Positions 8,068 to 17,262 of a stretch of DNA of 64,000 bases are shown here, piece after piece. Each line of letters opens with the position of its first letter. Position 1 is the stretch's first letter. Source of the DNA: Nesterenkonia halophila (lineage in GTDB: Bacteria; Actinomycetota; Actinomycetes; Actinomycetales; Micrococcaceae). The notes below the pieces were generated by a model that saw only the letters and a program-made list of their open reading frames with translations, ran no database searches and was not told the DNA's origin. Position numbers and translations under genes: made by a program. The DNA lies in assembly GCF_009467795.1 (NCBI RefSeq), contig NZ_WIAX01000013.1, positions 124,001 through 188,000 on the forward strand. Direction: 5' to 3'.

Positions 8068-9015
8068 TCACTCCGCCTCGTCGGAGTCGCGCCGGCGGCG
8101 CCCGCGGCCCTCGTGGTGCTCACGGCCGGCGTCGTAGCGGGCCAGCACGCGCCGCGCCTGGGCGACCACCGGGGCGTCGACCATCTCGCCGCGGAAGCGG
8201 AACGCCGCCGGCTCGGACGGCACCGCGGCGAGCAGCGCCTTCGCCCGCTCGACGTCGGCCGGCGCGGGCATGTACGCCCGCCGGATCGGCTCGACCTGGT
8301 CGGGGTGGATGCAGGCCTTCGCGGCGAATCCGCTGGCCCAGGCCTCCTCGGCGTCGGCGGCCAGCCGCGGCCGCGAGCGCAGCTCGGTGGAGGTCGCGTC
8401 GACGGCGGCGATGCCGTGCGCCGCCGCAGTGATCAGCACGATGTGGCGGATATGCTGCAGCGCCCCGCGCAGCGCGCCGTCGGGGGCCCGCGAGGTCGTC
8501 CCGCCCAGGGCCGCCGTCATGTCCTCCGTGCCCCAGAAGAGCGCCTCGACGGCGGGATGGGCGGCCAGCGCGGAAGCGGCCAGCACGCCGTCGGGCCGTT
8601 CGATCTGCGGGATCAGCCCGGCCTGCGGCATCGCCGCATGCAGTCGGTCGAGGACGGCGACGTCGGCGGCCTTGGGGACGACGACGTGACGCACCCCGGC
8701 GTCGTCGAGGGCCTGCAGATCCGCTTCGAGCTCCTCGGGGTCGCCGGCGTTGAGCCGCACCAGCGTCGTCGCCGGATCCAGCGCCGGCTCGGAGTCGTGC
8801 TCCGCCGCCCCGGCCGCGGCGCCGACGTCGAGCGCCCGGGCGACGTCGATCCGCGCGGCCGGCTTGTCGACGGCGGCCACGGCGTCCTCGAGGTCGATGA
8901 TCACCGCGTCGGCCCGGGCGGCGGCCTTGCCGAAGCGCTCCGGCATCGACCCCGGGCAGAACAGCAGCGAGGGGCCGAGGGTGAAGGCACAGGGTGCGGC
9001 GGGCGGCGTCGACAT
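8068..9015 (-). CDS. CitE-like HpcH/HpaI aldolase / citrate lyase beta family protein
   Basis: The protein has 315 residues, with GGAGGG six bases before the ATG. It is a TIM barrel of the CitE family: LLFCPGSMPERFGKA near the N-terminus, DAVIIDLEDAV (metal-binding region), TTLVRLNAG, IPQIERPDGVLAA, LFWGTEDMTAALG and KACIHPDQVEPI. Stand-alone CitE-like proteins cleave or hydrolyse acyl-CoA thioesters such as malyl- or citramalyl-CoA, with Mg2+. Its neighbour, an acyl-CoA dehydrogenase, fits a short branched or dicarboxylic acyl-CoA route; this is inference. The last 20 residues are very basic and probably disordered. Confidence 0.88.
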   Translation of the reverse strand: MSTPPAAPCAFTLGPSLLFCPGSMPERFGKAAARADAVIIDLEDAVAAVDKPAARIDVARALDVGAAAGAAEHDSEPALDPATTLVRLNAGDPEELEADLQALDDAGVRHVVVPKAADVAVLDRLHAAMPQAGLIPQIERPDGVLAASALAAHPAVEALFWGTEDMTAALGGTTSRAPDGALRGALQHIRHIVLITAAAHGIAAVDATSTELRSRPRLAADAEEAWASGFAAKACIHPDQVEPIRRAYMPAPADVERAKALLAAVPSEPAAFRFRGEMVDAPVVAQARRVLARYDAGREHHEGRGRRRRDSDEAE

Positions 9016-9091
9016 CAGTTTCCCTCCGGTCGGACGGAGCCCGGGAGGCGGTCCGGGCCGAGGTGCATGGCCCAGGCTACGCCGGGACGCC

Positions 9092-9108
9092 GCTGGACTG
9101 AGTCCAGC
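9092..9108 (-). promoter_or_regulatory. 17-bp palindrome upstream of the CitE-like gene
   Basis: GCTGGACT-G-AGTCCAGC has 8-bp perfect arms around one base. It lies 77 bases upstream of the ATG, next to a minus-strand TAGCCT (about 9075-9080) that could be a -10. The size suits a TetR- or GntR-type repressor site. Confidence 0.45.
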
Positions 9109-9270
9109 ACGCCGCCGGGCTCGCCGTGCTGGCGATGCTCATGGTGGTGCTGCTGCGCCGCGCCGGCGTGCGGCTCGGCCTGCTGCCGTTCCTCGCCCTG
9201 GCGCGCGCGGCGGCGCAGCTGACGATCATCGCGCTGCTGCTGCAGGGCGTGCTCGCCGTGCCTGCCGGGA
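9102..9270 (+). pseudogene. Remnant of a FetB/UPF0014-type ABC permease N-terminus
   Basis: Right after a stop codon (9099-9101) the frame reads a hydrophobic stretch, LAVLAMLMVVLLRRAGVRLG then LLPFLALARAAAQLTIIALL. This resembles the first two membrane segments of FetB/YbbM, including the conserved RAxxQL motif. It then loses all membrane character and turns into Arg/Pro/Gly-rich sequence before running into the ETF beta gene. There is no ribosome binding site. I read it as the decayed start of a fetB-like permease gene, but a chance hydrophobic frame cannot be excluded. The rest of the 9016-9489 gap holds only regulatory palindromes. Confidence 0.4.
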
Positions 9271-9390
9271 CCGGCCCCGGAGGACTGAGCCGCCGCGGGC
9301 GCGCCGGCACCGGACGCCCCGCTCGCGTCCCACGTCCCGCCGCTTCCCCGTCATGCCGCGCGTCAAGAACGACACCTGCGGTGACTCCGA

Positions 9391-9404
9391 CCACGGATCC
9401 GTGG
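9391..9404 (+). promoter_or_regulatory. 14-bp perfect palindrome upstream of the ETF operon
   Basis: CCACGGATCCGTGG is a perfect 14-bp palindrome 86 bases before the etfB start. A possible -10, CAGGAT, follows immediately (9405-9410), so a bound protein would block the promoter. The regulator is unknown. Confidence 0.4.
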
Positions 9405-9489
9405 CAGGATGGCGGGGATGACCGCCGTCGGTTCCGCACCGCGGCGACGAAGACCCGTGGACAGTCGAGAGCGAGGCGAGGTCAGCCCC

Positions 9490-10308
9490 ATGCCAGACGC
9501 GGCAGCTGGAACCCCCCTGCACATCATCACCCTGGTGAAGTGGGTGCCGGATGCTCAGCTCGAGCGCCGGTTCACCGAGGAGCGGCATATCGACCGCTCC
9601 GAGGGGATCCTCGGAGAACTGGACGAGCATCCGCTGGAGGCGGCGCTGCGGATCAAGGAGGCCGCCGAGGACCGTGAGGTCCGGGTGACCGCCCTGACCA
9701 TGGGCCCCGCCGGTGCCGCCGCCGCGGCGAAGAAGGCGCTGCAGATCGGCGCCGACGACGCCTTCGTGCTGTCCGACGACGCGCTGGCCGGTGCCGACAT
9801 CTCCGCGACCTCGACCGCGCTGCGCGCCGCGATCGAGCGCGTCCAGGAGGTGTCCGAGCTCGACGGCGAGCTGCTGGTGGTCACCGGCATGGCCTCCGAG
9901 GACGGCGAGTCCGGGGCAGTGCCGGCCCAGCTGGCCGAGCGTCTGGGTGTGCACCTGCTCTCCCAGGCGACCTCGGTGGAGCTCGCCGAGGGCCGGCTGG
10001 TCGTCACCCGCACCGCCACCGTCGAGCAGCAGACGGTCTCCGCGGCGCTGCCGGCAGTGGTCTCGGTGACCGACCAGGCCAACGACCCCCGCTATCCCAA
10101 CTTCAAGGCGATCATGGCCGCGAAGAAGAAGCCGATGACGGAGCTGAGCCTGACGAGCGTCGGCATCGGCCCGACGTCGGTGAAGCCGCGCGCCCAGGTG
10201 CTCACCGCCGAGCCGCGCCCGCCGCGGCACGGCGGCACGGTGATCACCGATGAAGGCGACGCCGGCGTGCAGATCGTCGACTTCCTGCAGAAGGAGCGTG
10301 TGCTGTGA
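9490..10308 (+). CDS. etfB: Electron transfer flavoprotein, beta subunit
   Basis: The ATG at 9490 is chosen because the ETF beta fold begins directly after it (LHIITLVKWVPDAQLERRF); upstream codons encode an Arg-rich, non-conserved extension. The 272-residue product has the nucleotide-binding AMP/ADP-wire region (HPLEAALRIKE, TALTMGPAGAAAAAKKALQIGADDAFVL) and the C-terminal recognition-loop segment (DPRYPNFKAIMAAKKKP). It pairs with the alpha subunit to carry electrons from acyl-CoA dehydrogenases to the quinone pool. It is the first gene of a two-gene operon; its stop overlaps the next start by four bases (GTGA). Confidence 0.94.
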   Translation: MPDAAAGTPLHIITLVKWVPDAQLERRFTEERHIDRSEGILGELDEHPLEAALRIKEAAEDREVRVTALTMGPAGAAAAAKKALQIGADDAFVLSDDALAGADISATSTALRAAIERVQEVSELDGELLVVTGMASEDGESGAVPAQLAERLGVHLLSQATSVELAEGRLVVTRTATVEQQTVSAALPAVVSVTDQANDPRYPNFKAIMAAKKKPMTELSLTSVGIGPTSVKPRAQVLTAEPRPPRHGGTVITDEGDAGVQIVDFLQKERVL

Positions 10309-11246
10309 GTGCTGTCCTGGTCTACTTCGAATCGGTCGGCGCCGAGCTGACCACCGCCCAGCAGGAGCTGATCACCCTGGCCGACGCCGTCGGCGAGGTG
10401 CAGGTCGTCACCGGCTCCACCACCTCCGACGCGGTGCATGCGCTGGCGCTGGAGGGCGTGCACACCCTCTACACCGGTGAGGGCGAGATCCACGCCCCGG
10501 ATCCGGCGGTGATCGACCTGCTGGAGACCGCCGTGCAGGAGACCCGAGCCCATGCGGTGCTGGCGCGTAACACCGCCGACACCACGGACGCGCTGGCGCG
10601 GCTGGCAGTACGGCTGGACACCGGGCTGATCACCGACGGCGTCGGACTCTCCCACGACCTGCGCATCACCAAGTCCGTGCTGGCCGGCTCCTACACGACC
10701 ACCGCCCGCGTGGCCGAGGGCCGGCCGCTGATCGCGACGCTGAAGCCGAACTCGACGGAGCCCTACCTCGTTCCCGGCGGGGCGCCGGAGATCGTCACGC
10801 TGCCGGTCACCCCGGCCGCGGCCGAGGATCTGCGGGTCCTGGAGCGCACTCCGCTGGAGGCCTCCGACCGTCCCTCGCTCACCGAGGCGCGGTGCGTGGT
10901 CGCCGGCGGCCGCGGCCTGGACGGCGATTTCGGCCCGCTGGAGGAGCTCGCCGACGAGCTCGGCGCGGCGCTCGGCGCCTCCCGCGCGGCCACCGACGCC
11001 GGCTGGATCGACCACGCCGCGCAGATCGGCCAGACCGGGGTGACCGTCTCCCCGCAGCTCTACCTCTCTGTCGGCATCTCCGGGGCGATCCAGCAGCGCG
11101 CCGGCATGCAGACCGCGCAGACCATCGTGGCGATCAACAAGGACGAGGACGCCCCGGTCTTCGAGATCGCGGACTTCGGCGTCGTCGGGGATCTCTTCGA
11201 GGTCGTGCCGCAGATGGTCGAGGAGCTGCGCAAGCGGCGCAGCTGA
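10305..11246 (+). CDS. etfA: Electron transfer flavoprotein, alpha subunit
   Basis: The gene starts at the GTG at 10305, overlapping the etfB stop, so translation is coupled. The protein has 313 residues, normal for the subunit. The FAD-binding C-terminal domain is clear: [60 protein letters not shown] and [29 protein letters not shown]. Together with EtfB it accepts electrons from dehydrogenases such as the one at 6747-7919. A 58-bp palindrome follows 34 bases after the stop. Confidence 0.95.
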   Translation: MSAVLVYFESVGAELTTAQQELITLADAVGEVQVVTGSTTSDAVHALALEGVHTLYTGEGEIHAPDPAVIDLLETAVQETRAHAVLARNTADTTDALARLAVRLDTGLITDGVGLSHDLRITKSVLAGSYTTTARVAEGRPLIATLKPNSTEPYLVPGGAPEIVTLPVTPAAAEDLRVLERTPLEASDRPSLTEARCVVAGGRGLDGDFGPLEELADELGAALGASRAATDAGWIDHAAQIGQTGVTVSPQLYLSVGISGAIQQRAGMQTAQTIVAINKDEDAPVFEIADFGVVGDLFEVVPQMVEELRKRRS

Positions 11247-11280
11247 CCTCCGGCGCTCTCAGCCCCTGCCCCGCCGAGAT

Positions 11281-11338
11281 CCCCGAGTTCTCGCAGGATC
11301 ACCGCGCTACAGCGCGGTGATTCTGCGAAGGCTCGGGG
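11281..11338. repeat. 58-bp type-B palindrome, copy 1 (likely bidirectional terminator)
   Basis: The element begins CCCCGAG and ends CTCGGGG. The arms (TTCTCGCAGGATCACCGCGC against the complement of GCGCGGTGATTCTGCGAAGG) pair almost throughout around the loop TACA. It lies between convergent etfA and lldD. A second copy with the same ends and length is at 47419-47476. The dyad and location suggest a bidirectional terminator; the repetition suggests a dispersed repeat. Confidence 0.75.
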
Positions 11339-11401
11339 AACTTCGGAGCCCTGCGCCCGCCGGGCGACGACGGGGATGGCCGCCGATGACGGCGCGCCCG
11401 C

Positions 11402-12664
11402 TCAGCGCGGGTCGAGCGACGCCGCGCCGCGCAGTTCGCGCGGAGCGGTACGCTGCAGCTGGGTGACATGCTCCGGGCCCAGCTCGTCGACGGATGTCAC
11501 CTCGAGCAGCTTCATCGTCCGCTCCACCTGGGTGGAGAGGATCTCGATGGTGCGGTCGACGCCGGCCCGGCCGCCGGCCATCAGCCCGTAGAGGTAGGCC
11601 CGGCCGATGAAGGTGAACTTCGCGCCCATCGCCAGCGCGGCGACGACGTCGGCGCCGTGCATGATGCCGGTGTCCATGGTGACTTCGAGGTCGTCGCCGA
11701 CTTCGCGGACGACCTCGGGCAGCAGGTGGAACGGCACCGGCGCGCGGTCCAGCTGGCGGCCGCCGTGGTTGGAGAGCACCACGCCGTCGACGCCGAGATC
11801 GGCCAGCGTCTTCGCGTCCTCCACGGTCTGCACGCCCTTGACCACGATCGTCCCGGGGAACAGCTCGCGGATGATCGTCAGGTCGTCGAAGGAGATCGAG
11901 GGGTCCATCGCCGAGTTCAGCAGCTCGCCGACGGTGCCGCCGGTCGACGTCAGCGAGGCGAACTCCAGCGGCGGAGTGGTCAGGAAGTCGAACCACCACC
12001 AGGGCCGCGGGATCGCGTCGACCACAGTGCGCAGGCTCAGCTGCGGCGGGATGGAGAAGCCGTTGCGGGTGTCGCGCAGCCGGGCGCCGGCCACCGGGGT
12101 GTCCACGGTGAAGAACAGCGTGTCGAAGCCGGCCGCCGCCGCCCGCTCCACCAGCTGGTAGGAGATCTCGCGCTGGCGCATCACGTAGAGCTGGAACCAG
12201 TTCCGCCCGTGCGGGTTGGCCTGCTGCACGTCCTCGATGGAGGTGGTGCCCAGCGTGGAGAGCGCGAAGGGGATCCCCGCGTCCCCGGCCGCCGAGGCGC
12301 CGGCGGTCTCGCCCTCGGTCTGCATCAGCCGGGTGAATCCGGTCGGCGCGATGCCGAAGGGCTGGGCGGAGGGCCCGCCGAAGATCTCCACCGAGGTGTC
12401 GACCTCGGAGACGTCGCGCAGGATCGCGGGGTGGAACTCCACGTCCTGGAAGCCCTGCCGCGCCCGGTGGATGGAGAGCTCGCCCTCGGCGGCGCCGTCG
12501 GTGTAGTCGAAGGCCGCCCGCGGGGTGCGGCGCTTGGCGATGGTGCGCAGATCCTCGATGGTCAGCGCGGAGTTCAGCCGGCGCCGCTTCGCGTTGAGGT
12601 CCGGCTTCTTGAACTGCATCAGCTCCGCGAGCTCGCGGGGATCCGGCAGTCGACGTTCCACCAT
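11402..12664 (-). CDS. lldD: FMN-dependent alpha-hydroxy-acid dehydrogenase (actinobacterial L-lactate dehydrogenase LldD)
   Basis: The protein has 420 residues; an AAGGAG site precedes the ATG by six bases. FMN-family motifs occur in order: [57 protein letters not shown] and the catalytic-His motif [14 protein letters not shown]. In place of the usual DGGIRRG it has [11 protein letters not shown] followed by [14 protein letters not shown], which is typical of actinobacterial LldD. The enzyme oxidises L-lactate to pyruvate and donates electrons to quinone. As the last gene after rhaB it would consume the lactate made from rhamnose-derived lactaldehyde. Another 2-hydroxyacid substrate cannot be excluded. 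Confidence 0.85.
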   Translation of the reverse strand: MVERRLPDPRELAELMQFKKPDLNAKRRRLNSALTIEDLRTIAKRRTPRAAFDYTDGAAEGELSIHRARQGFQDVEFHPAILRDVSEVDTSVEIFGGPSAQPFGIAPTGFTRLMQTEGETAGASAAGDAGIPFALSTLGTTSIEDVQQANPHGRNWFQLYVMRQREISYQLVERAAAAGFDTLFFTVDTPVAGARLRDTRNGFSIPPQLSLRTVVDAIPRPWWWFDFLTTPPLEFASLTSTGGTVGELLNSAMDPSISFDDLTIIRELFPGTIVVKGVQTVEDAKTLADLGVDGVVLSNHGGRQLDRAPVPFHLLPEVVREVGDDLEVTMDTGIMHGADVVAALAMGAKFTFIGRAYLYGLMAGGRAGVDRTIEILSTQVERTMKLLEVTSVDELGPEHVTQLQRTAPRELRGAASLDPR

Positions 12665-12764
12665 GGTGTTCTCCTTCGACGGCGCCGACCGGGCCGTTCC
12701 GGTCGGCGAGGGCTGGGAGCCGACGCGCGGGAGCGCGCGCCGGCCGGGGATCGCATCGGACGAC

Positions 12765-14270
12765 TCAGCTGCGAGGACGATACCGCGTGGGCTGATGGGT
12801 CCGACGGACGAGCTCGCGCAGCTCGGCCAGCGAACCCGAGAGCGTGCCGGCGGTGCGCGCCTGGATGAGCAGGTTGCCGATGGCGGTGGCCTCCACCGGA
12901 CCGGCGACGACGTCGCGGCCGGAGCGGTCGGCGGTGGCCTGGCAGAGCAGCGCGTTCAGCGAGCCGCCGCCGACCATGTGCACCACCTCGACCTCGCGGT
13001 TCGCCAGCCGGGCCGCGTCGTCGAGGGCGGCGGCGAAGCGCGCGGCGATCGACTCGACGATGCTGCGCACCAGCGCCGGCTTCGAGGCCGGGACCGGGCG
13101 GTCGTGTTCAGTGCACCAGGCGCCGATCCGCGCGGGCATGTCCCCGGGGGCGACGAACCGCTCGTCCTGGACGTCGAAGACGACGACCTCGCCGGCGTCG
13201 ACCTCCGCCGCGGCGGCCAGCAGCTGCGGCAGGTCCTGCGCTTCCGCCGTCTCGCGCTCCCAGGTGCGCAGCGTCTCGGAGAGGAGCCAGGTGCCCATGA
13301 CGTTGGTGAGGAATCGGAAGGTGCCGTCGACGCCGCCCTCGTTGGTGAAGTTCGCCGCGCGGCTCTCCGCGCTGACCACCGCCTCGTCGAGCTCCAGGCC
13401 GACCAGTCCCCAGGTGCCGCAGGAGATGTAGGCCGCCTTCTCCGACGAGAGCGGCGTGCCGACGACGGCAGAGGCGGTGTCGTGCGAGCCGACCAGCGTC
13501 ACCGGCAGCCGCTGCCCGGACAGGAAGGGCGCGAGCTCCTCGCGGGTCTCGCCCAGAGCCGTTCCCGGGGCGGCGATCTCAGGGAAGATCGCCCGCGGCA
13601 GGCCGAGCTGCTCGAGGAGCTCGTCGTCCCAGTCGCCGGTGGCCACATGGACCAGCCCGGTGGTGGAGGCGTTGGTCGCCTCGGCCGCCGAACGGCCGGT
13701 CAGCCAGTGGCCGAGCAGATCCGGCACCAGAAGCAGCTGCTCGACGGCGGCGGCCGCGGGCCCGGTCAGCAGCGGCTCGGCGGCCAGCTGGTAGAGCGTG
13801 TTGAACGGGAGGAACTGCAGCCCGTTGCGGGCATGCAGCGAGGCGAAGGGCACCTGGGCGTGCACCGCCTCCACACCGGCGGCGGTGCGCTCGTCGCGGT
13901 AGTGGAACGGCGTGCCCAGCAGCGACGGCGCCCCCGCGGGGCCTCCGGCGCCGGGGCTCCCGCCGGTCAGCAGCCCGTAGTCCACCGCCCAGGAGTCGAT
14001 GCCGACCGAGGCGATGCCGCCGTCGTCGGCCGTGGCCCGCACGGCCTCGCCGAGTCCGGCCAGCGCCTGCTCATAGAGGCCGACGAGGTTCCAGTGCAGC
14101 CCGTCGGGCAGGTGCACCGGGCCGTTGGAGAAGCGTGCGGCCTCGGTCAGCTCCAGCGTGTCGGGCCCGATCCGGCCCAGGACCACGCGCCCGCTGGAGG
14201 CGCCGAGGTCCACGGCCGCATGCGTCGTCGTCGGTCCTGCCGTCGAACCCGTCGTCGATGCCGTCGCCAT
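12765..14270 (-). CDS. rhaB: L-rhamnulokinase
   Basis: Two ATGs lie six bases apart. The second (14270) is preferred because GGAGG is 8 bases upstream of it but only 2 from the first. The 501-residue FGGY-family kinase has the ATP-binding motif [48 protein letters not shown] and the C-terminal [16 protein letters not shown]. It phosphorylates L-rhamnulose to rhamnulose 1-phosphate. A Gly/Pro-rich insert ([17 protein letters not shown]) sits before the substrate-binding HYRDERT. It lies 15 bases after the aldolase-dehydrogenase gene, in one operon with it and probably with lldD. Confidence 0.95.
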   Translation of the reverse strand: MATASTTGSTAGPTTTHAAVDLGASSGRVVLGRIGPDTLELTEAARFSNGPVHLPDGLHWNLVGLYEQALAGLGEAVRATADDGGIASVGIDSWAVDYGLLTGGSPGAGGPAGAPSLLGTPFHYRDERTAAGVEAVHAQVPFASLHARNGLQFLPFNTLYQLAAEPLLTGPAAAAVEQLLLVPDLLGHWLTGRSAAEATNASTTGLVHVATGDWDDELLEQLGLPRAIFPEIAAPGTALGETREELAPFLSGQRLPVTLVGSHDTASAVVGTPLSSEKAAYISCGTWGLVGLELDEAVVSAESRAANFTNEGGVDGTFRFLTNVMGTWLLSETLRTWERETAEAQDLPQLLAAAAEVDAGEVVVFDVQDERFVAPGDMPARIGAWCTEHDRPVPASKPALVRSIVESIAARFAAALDDAARLANREVEVVHMVGGGSLNALLCQATADRSGRDVVAGPVEATAIGNLLIQARTAGTLSGSLAELRELVRRTHQPTRYRPRS

Positions 14271-14285
14271 GCTCATCTCCTCCGG

Positions 14286-16331
14286 TCAGCGCAGGAAGGC
14301 CGCGGCGACGCCGGCGTCGACCGGGACGTGCAGGCCGGTGGTGTGGGTGAGCTCGCCGCCGACCAGCGCGAAGACCGCATTGGCCACCGTCGAGGGCAGC
14401 ACCTCGCGCTTGAGGATGGTGCGCTGGGCGTAGAACTTGCCCAGGTCCTTCTCCTCGATGCCGTAGGTCTTCGCCCGGTTCGCGCCCCAGCCGGAGGCGA
14501 AGATGCCCGAGCCCTGGACGACGCCGTCGGGGTTCACCCCGTTGACGCGGACCTGGTGCTCGCCCAGCTCGGCCGCCAGCAGTCGCACCTGGTGGGCCTG
14601 GTCGGCCTTGGTGGCCGAGTAGGCGATGTTGTTCGGGCCGGCGAAGACCGAGTTCTTCGAGGAGATGTAGACGACGTCGCCGCCGAGGCCCTGCTCGATC
14701 AGCGCGCCGGCCGCCGTCTTGGAGACCAGGAAGGAGCCCTTGGCCATCACGTCGTGCTGCAGGTCCCAGTCCTTCGCCGTGGTCTCCAGCAGCGACTTCG
14801 ACAGGCTCAGCCCGGCGTTGTTCACCACGATGTCCAGCCCGCCGAAGGCCAGCAGCGTCTCGTCCACGGCCTGCTGGACCGCGTCCTCGTCGGAGACGTC
14901 GACGGCGACGCCGACGGCCCGGTCGGTCCCGCCGATCTCCGCCGCGGCGGCCCGGGCCTTCTCCAGGTCCAGATCCGCGATGGCGACGACGGCGCCCTCG
15001 GCGGCCAGCCGCTGCGCGATGGCCTTGCCGATGCCCGAGGCCGCGCCGGTGACCAGCGCGATGCGCGTGGCCAGCGGCTTGGGCTTGGGCATGCGCTGCA
15101 GCTTGGCCTCCTCCAGCGCCCAGTACTCGATGCGGAACTTCTCCGACTCGTCGATCGGGGCGTAGGTCGACAGCCCCTCGGCGCCGCGCATGACGTGGAT
15201 GGCGTTGAGGTAGAACTCGCCGGCGACCCGGGCGGTCTGCTTGTCCTTGCCGAAGGAGAACATGCCCACGCCCGGGACCAGCACGATCGCCGGGTCGGCG
15301 CCGCGGATGGCGGGGCTGTCAGCGTCGGCGTGGCGGTCGTAGTAGGCCTGGTAGTCCTCGCGGTAGGCGGCGTGCAGCTCGCGCAGCCGCGCCTTCGCGT
15401 CCTCGACGGAGGCGTCGGCGGGCAGGTCGAGCACCAGCGGCTTCACCTTGGTGCGCAGGAAGTGGTCGGGGCAGCTGGTGCCCAGCTCGGCCAGCCGCGG
15501 GTGCTCAGCGTGGGCGAGGAACTCCAGCACCGCGTCGTCGTCGCTGAAGTGGCCGACCTGCGGCTTGTCCTCGCTGGCGATCGACCGGATCGTCGGCATC
15601 AGCGCGGCGGCCTTGGCGCGGCGCTCGGCCTCCGGCAGCGGGGCGTTCTCGGCGAGCGCGGAGCCGAAGGGCTCGGGCCTCGAGTGCTCGGCGATGTGAG
15701 CGGCGGCCGTGTCGATGATCCACAGCGAGTTGGCCTCAGCCTCCTCGGAGGTCTCGCCCCAGGCGGTGATCCCGTGGCCGCCGAGGATGCAGCCGACCGC
15801 CTGCGGGTTCTTCTCCTTGATTGCGGCGATGTCCAGACCGAGCTGGAAGCCGGGGCGGCGCCACGGGACCCAGACCACCTGGTCGCCGAAGATCGTGGCG
15901 GTGAGCTGCTCGCCGTCCGCGGCGGTGGCGATGGCGATGCCCGAGTCGGGGTGCAGGTGGTCGACGTGCGCGGCATCGACCAGACCGTGCATGGCGGTGT
16001 CGATCGACGGCGCCGCGCCGCCCTTGCCGTGCAGGCAGTAGTCGAAGGCCGCGACCATCTCGTCCTCGCGTTCGACGCCCGGGTAGGTGTCGACCATCTT
16101 CCGCATGCGGTCCAGGCGCAGCGTGGCCAGGCCCTCCGGCGTCAGCGTGCCGAGGTCGCCGCCGGAGCCCTTGACCCAGAGCAGGTCGACGTCCTCGCCG
16201 GTGACCGGGTCGACGGCGGTGCCCTTGGCGGAGGTGTTGCCGCCGGCGTAGTTGGTGTTCTTCGGGTCCGCGCCCAGACGGTGGGAGCGGGCGATCAGCG
16301 CCTCGACGGCGGGGTTCTGCGACTCGGACAT
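14286..16331 (-). CDS. rhaD: Bifunctional rhamnulose-1-phosphate aldolase / short-chain (lactaldehyde) dehydrogenase
   Basis: The start is the ATG at 16331, with AGGAG five bases upstream; codons further upstream overlap the promoter. The protein has 681 residues and two domains. Residues 1 to about 400 form a class II aldolase (TNYAGGNTSAKG, WVKGSGGDLGTL, HLHPDSGIAIA, LGGHGITAWG), with His residues for the metal. From about residue 405 a short-chain dehydrogenase follows, with LVTGAASGIGKAIAQRLA and the YSATK active-site motif. Together they split rhamnulose 1-phosphate into DHAP and L-lactaldehyde and oxidise the aldehyde, as in the RhaEW fusions. It is first in the rhaD-rhaB-lldD run. Confidence 0.94.
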   Translation of the reverse strand: MSESQNPAVEALIARSHRLGADPKNTNYAGGNTSAKGTAVDPVTGEDVDLLWVKGSGGDLGTLTPEGLATLRLDRMRKMVDTYPGVEREDEMVAAFDYCLHGKGGAAPSIDTAMHGLVDAAHVDHLHPDSGIAIATAADGEQLTATIFGDQVVWVPWRRPGFQLGLDIAAIKEKNPQAVGCILGGHGITAWGETSEEAEANSLWIIDTAAAHIAEHSRPEPFGSALAENAPLPEAERRAKAAALMPTIRSIASEDKPQVGHFSDDDAVLEFLAHAEHPRLAELGTSCPDHFLRTKVKPLVLDLPADASVEDAKARLRELHAAYREDYQAYYDRHADADSPAIRGADPAIVLVPGVGMFSFGKDKQTARVAGEFYLNAIHVMRGAEGLSTYAPIDESEKFRIEYWALEEAKLQRMPKPKPLATRIALVTGAASGIGKAIAQRLAAEGAVVAIADLDLEKARAAAAEIGGTDRAVGVAVDVSDEDAVQQAVDETLLAFGGLDIVVNNAGLSLSKSLLETTAKDWDLQHDVMAKGSFLVSKTAAGALIEQGLGGDVVYISSKNSVFAGPNNIAYSATKADQAHQVRLLAAELGEHQVRVNGVNPDGVVQGSGIFASGWGANRAKTYGIEEKDLGKFYAQRTILKREVLPSTVANAVFALVGGELTHTTGLHVPVDAGVAAAFLR

Positions 16332-16368
16332 GACGACTCCTGGTGTGCGTTCCTGAGCGATCGAACAC

Positions 16369-16397
16369 AAAGTATCACCGAGTGTGGTCTGGATCAA
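16369..16397 (-). promoter_or_regulatory. Promoter of the rhaD-rhaB-lldD run
   Basis: On the minus strand TTGATC (16397-16392), a 17-base spacer and TACTTT (16374-16369) form a good sigma-70-type promoter 38 bases before the rhaD ATG. The sequence just after the -10, TTTGTGTTCGATCG, resembles DeoR-type operators, which fits the DeoR gene upstream. The binding protein is inferred. Confidence 0.5.
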
Positions 16398-16425
16398 CAC
16401 ATCCCGCCCGGGCGCCGCATCCGGC

Positions 16426-17187
16426 TCAGCGGACCTCGACCAGCTCGCGGAAGGAGTCCAGGCGCGCGTCGTCGGGCTCCAGTTCGGTGATCAGCATGTC
16501 GACGGCGTCCAGCCCGACGCCGCGGGCGACGGCGCGGGCGCCGAGCTTCGAGGAGTCGGCCAGCATCACCGTGGTGTCGGCATGGTCGGCCAGCACCCGC
16601 TTCAGCGCCGCCTCCTCCGGCGTGGCCTCGGAGCTGCCCCAGGCGGCGTCGAGGGCCGCGGCGGAGGTGAAGAAACGTGCGCACTGCAGCGAGGAGGCCA
16701 TCAGCTCGGCCAGCGGACCGACGAAGCTGCGCGTGGTCTCCTGCCGACTGCCGCCCAGCAGCACCGGCTCGATGCCGGGGCGTCCGACGGCGGCCTCGAA
16801 GTTCTCACCGGAGTTGGTCACCACCGTCAGCTCGCCGGCGCCGGTGAGCCCGGCCAGCAGCACCCCGGCGGTGGAGGAGGCGTCGAAGGAGCAGGTCCCG
16901 CGCTGGGGCACCAGCTGCCGGGCCTTGGCCGCGATCGTCCGCTTGGCCGCCGCCCGCCGGCCGCTGCGCTCGGCGAAGCTGCGCGGCTGCGACGGCGCGA
17001 CCGCTCCCCCGCGCACCCGGCGCAGCCGACCGGCGGCCTCCAGGTCCGCGAGGTCCCGGCGCAGCGTCATCGCCGAGACGTCGAGAGCCTCGACGACCTC
17101 GCTGCTGGTGATCCGCCCTTCGGACTCGAGGATCTCCAGCAGGCGGGCGCGGCGAGACTCGCCGTCGAGGGAGGAGGAGGTGGCCAT
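16426..17187 (-). CDS. DeoR-family transcriptional regulator (probable rhamnose regulator)
   Basis: The protein has 253 residues. The N-terminal DeoR helix-turn-helix reads RRARLLEILESEGRITSSEV then DVSAMTLRRDLADLEAAGRL. The C-terminal DeoR sensor domain has DASSTAGVLLAGL, LTVVTNSGENFEAA, VLLGGS and a late VMLADSSKLGARAV, and would bind a phosphorylated sugar. It sits upstream of rhaD on the same strand and is the best local candidate for controlling that operon. No Shine-Dalgarno is visible. TAGCAT on the minus strand, 8 bases before the ATG, suggests a leaderless mRNA. Confidence 0.9.
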   Translation of the reverse strand: MATSSSLDGESRRARLLEILESEGRITSSEVVEALDVSAMTLRRDLADLEAAGRLRRVRGGAVAPSQPRSFAERSGRRAAAKRTIAAKARQLVPQRGTCSFDASSTAGVLLAGLTGAGELTVVTNSGENFEAAVGRPGIEPVLLGGSRQETTRSFVGPLAELMASSLQCARFFTSAAALDAAWGSSEATPEEAALKRVLADHADTTVMLADSSKLGARAVARGVGLDAVDMLITELEPDDARLDSFRELVEVR

Positions 17188-17262
17188 GGGTGGGGATGCT
17201 ACCGGACCGGCGCCCGCACGCTCAGGTCGTGCCCGGCCTGACCGCCCGGACCGCTCCGGATA

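Noticed and set aside
12525-16490. 1,321-codon open frame on the plus strand over the rhamnose genes
   Set aside because: It is the antisense shadow of rhaB and rhaD; composition is Arg/Gly/Gln/Val-rich and no domain can be recognised.
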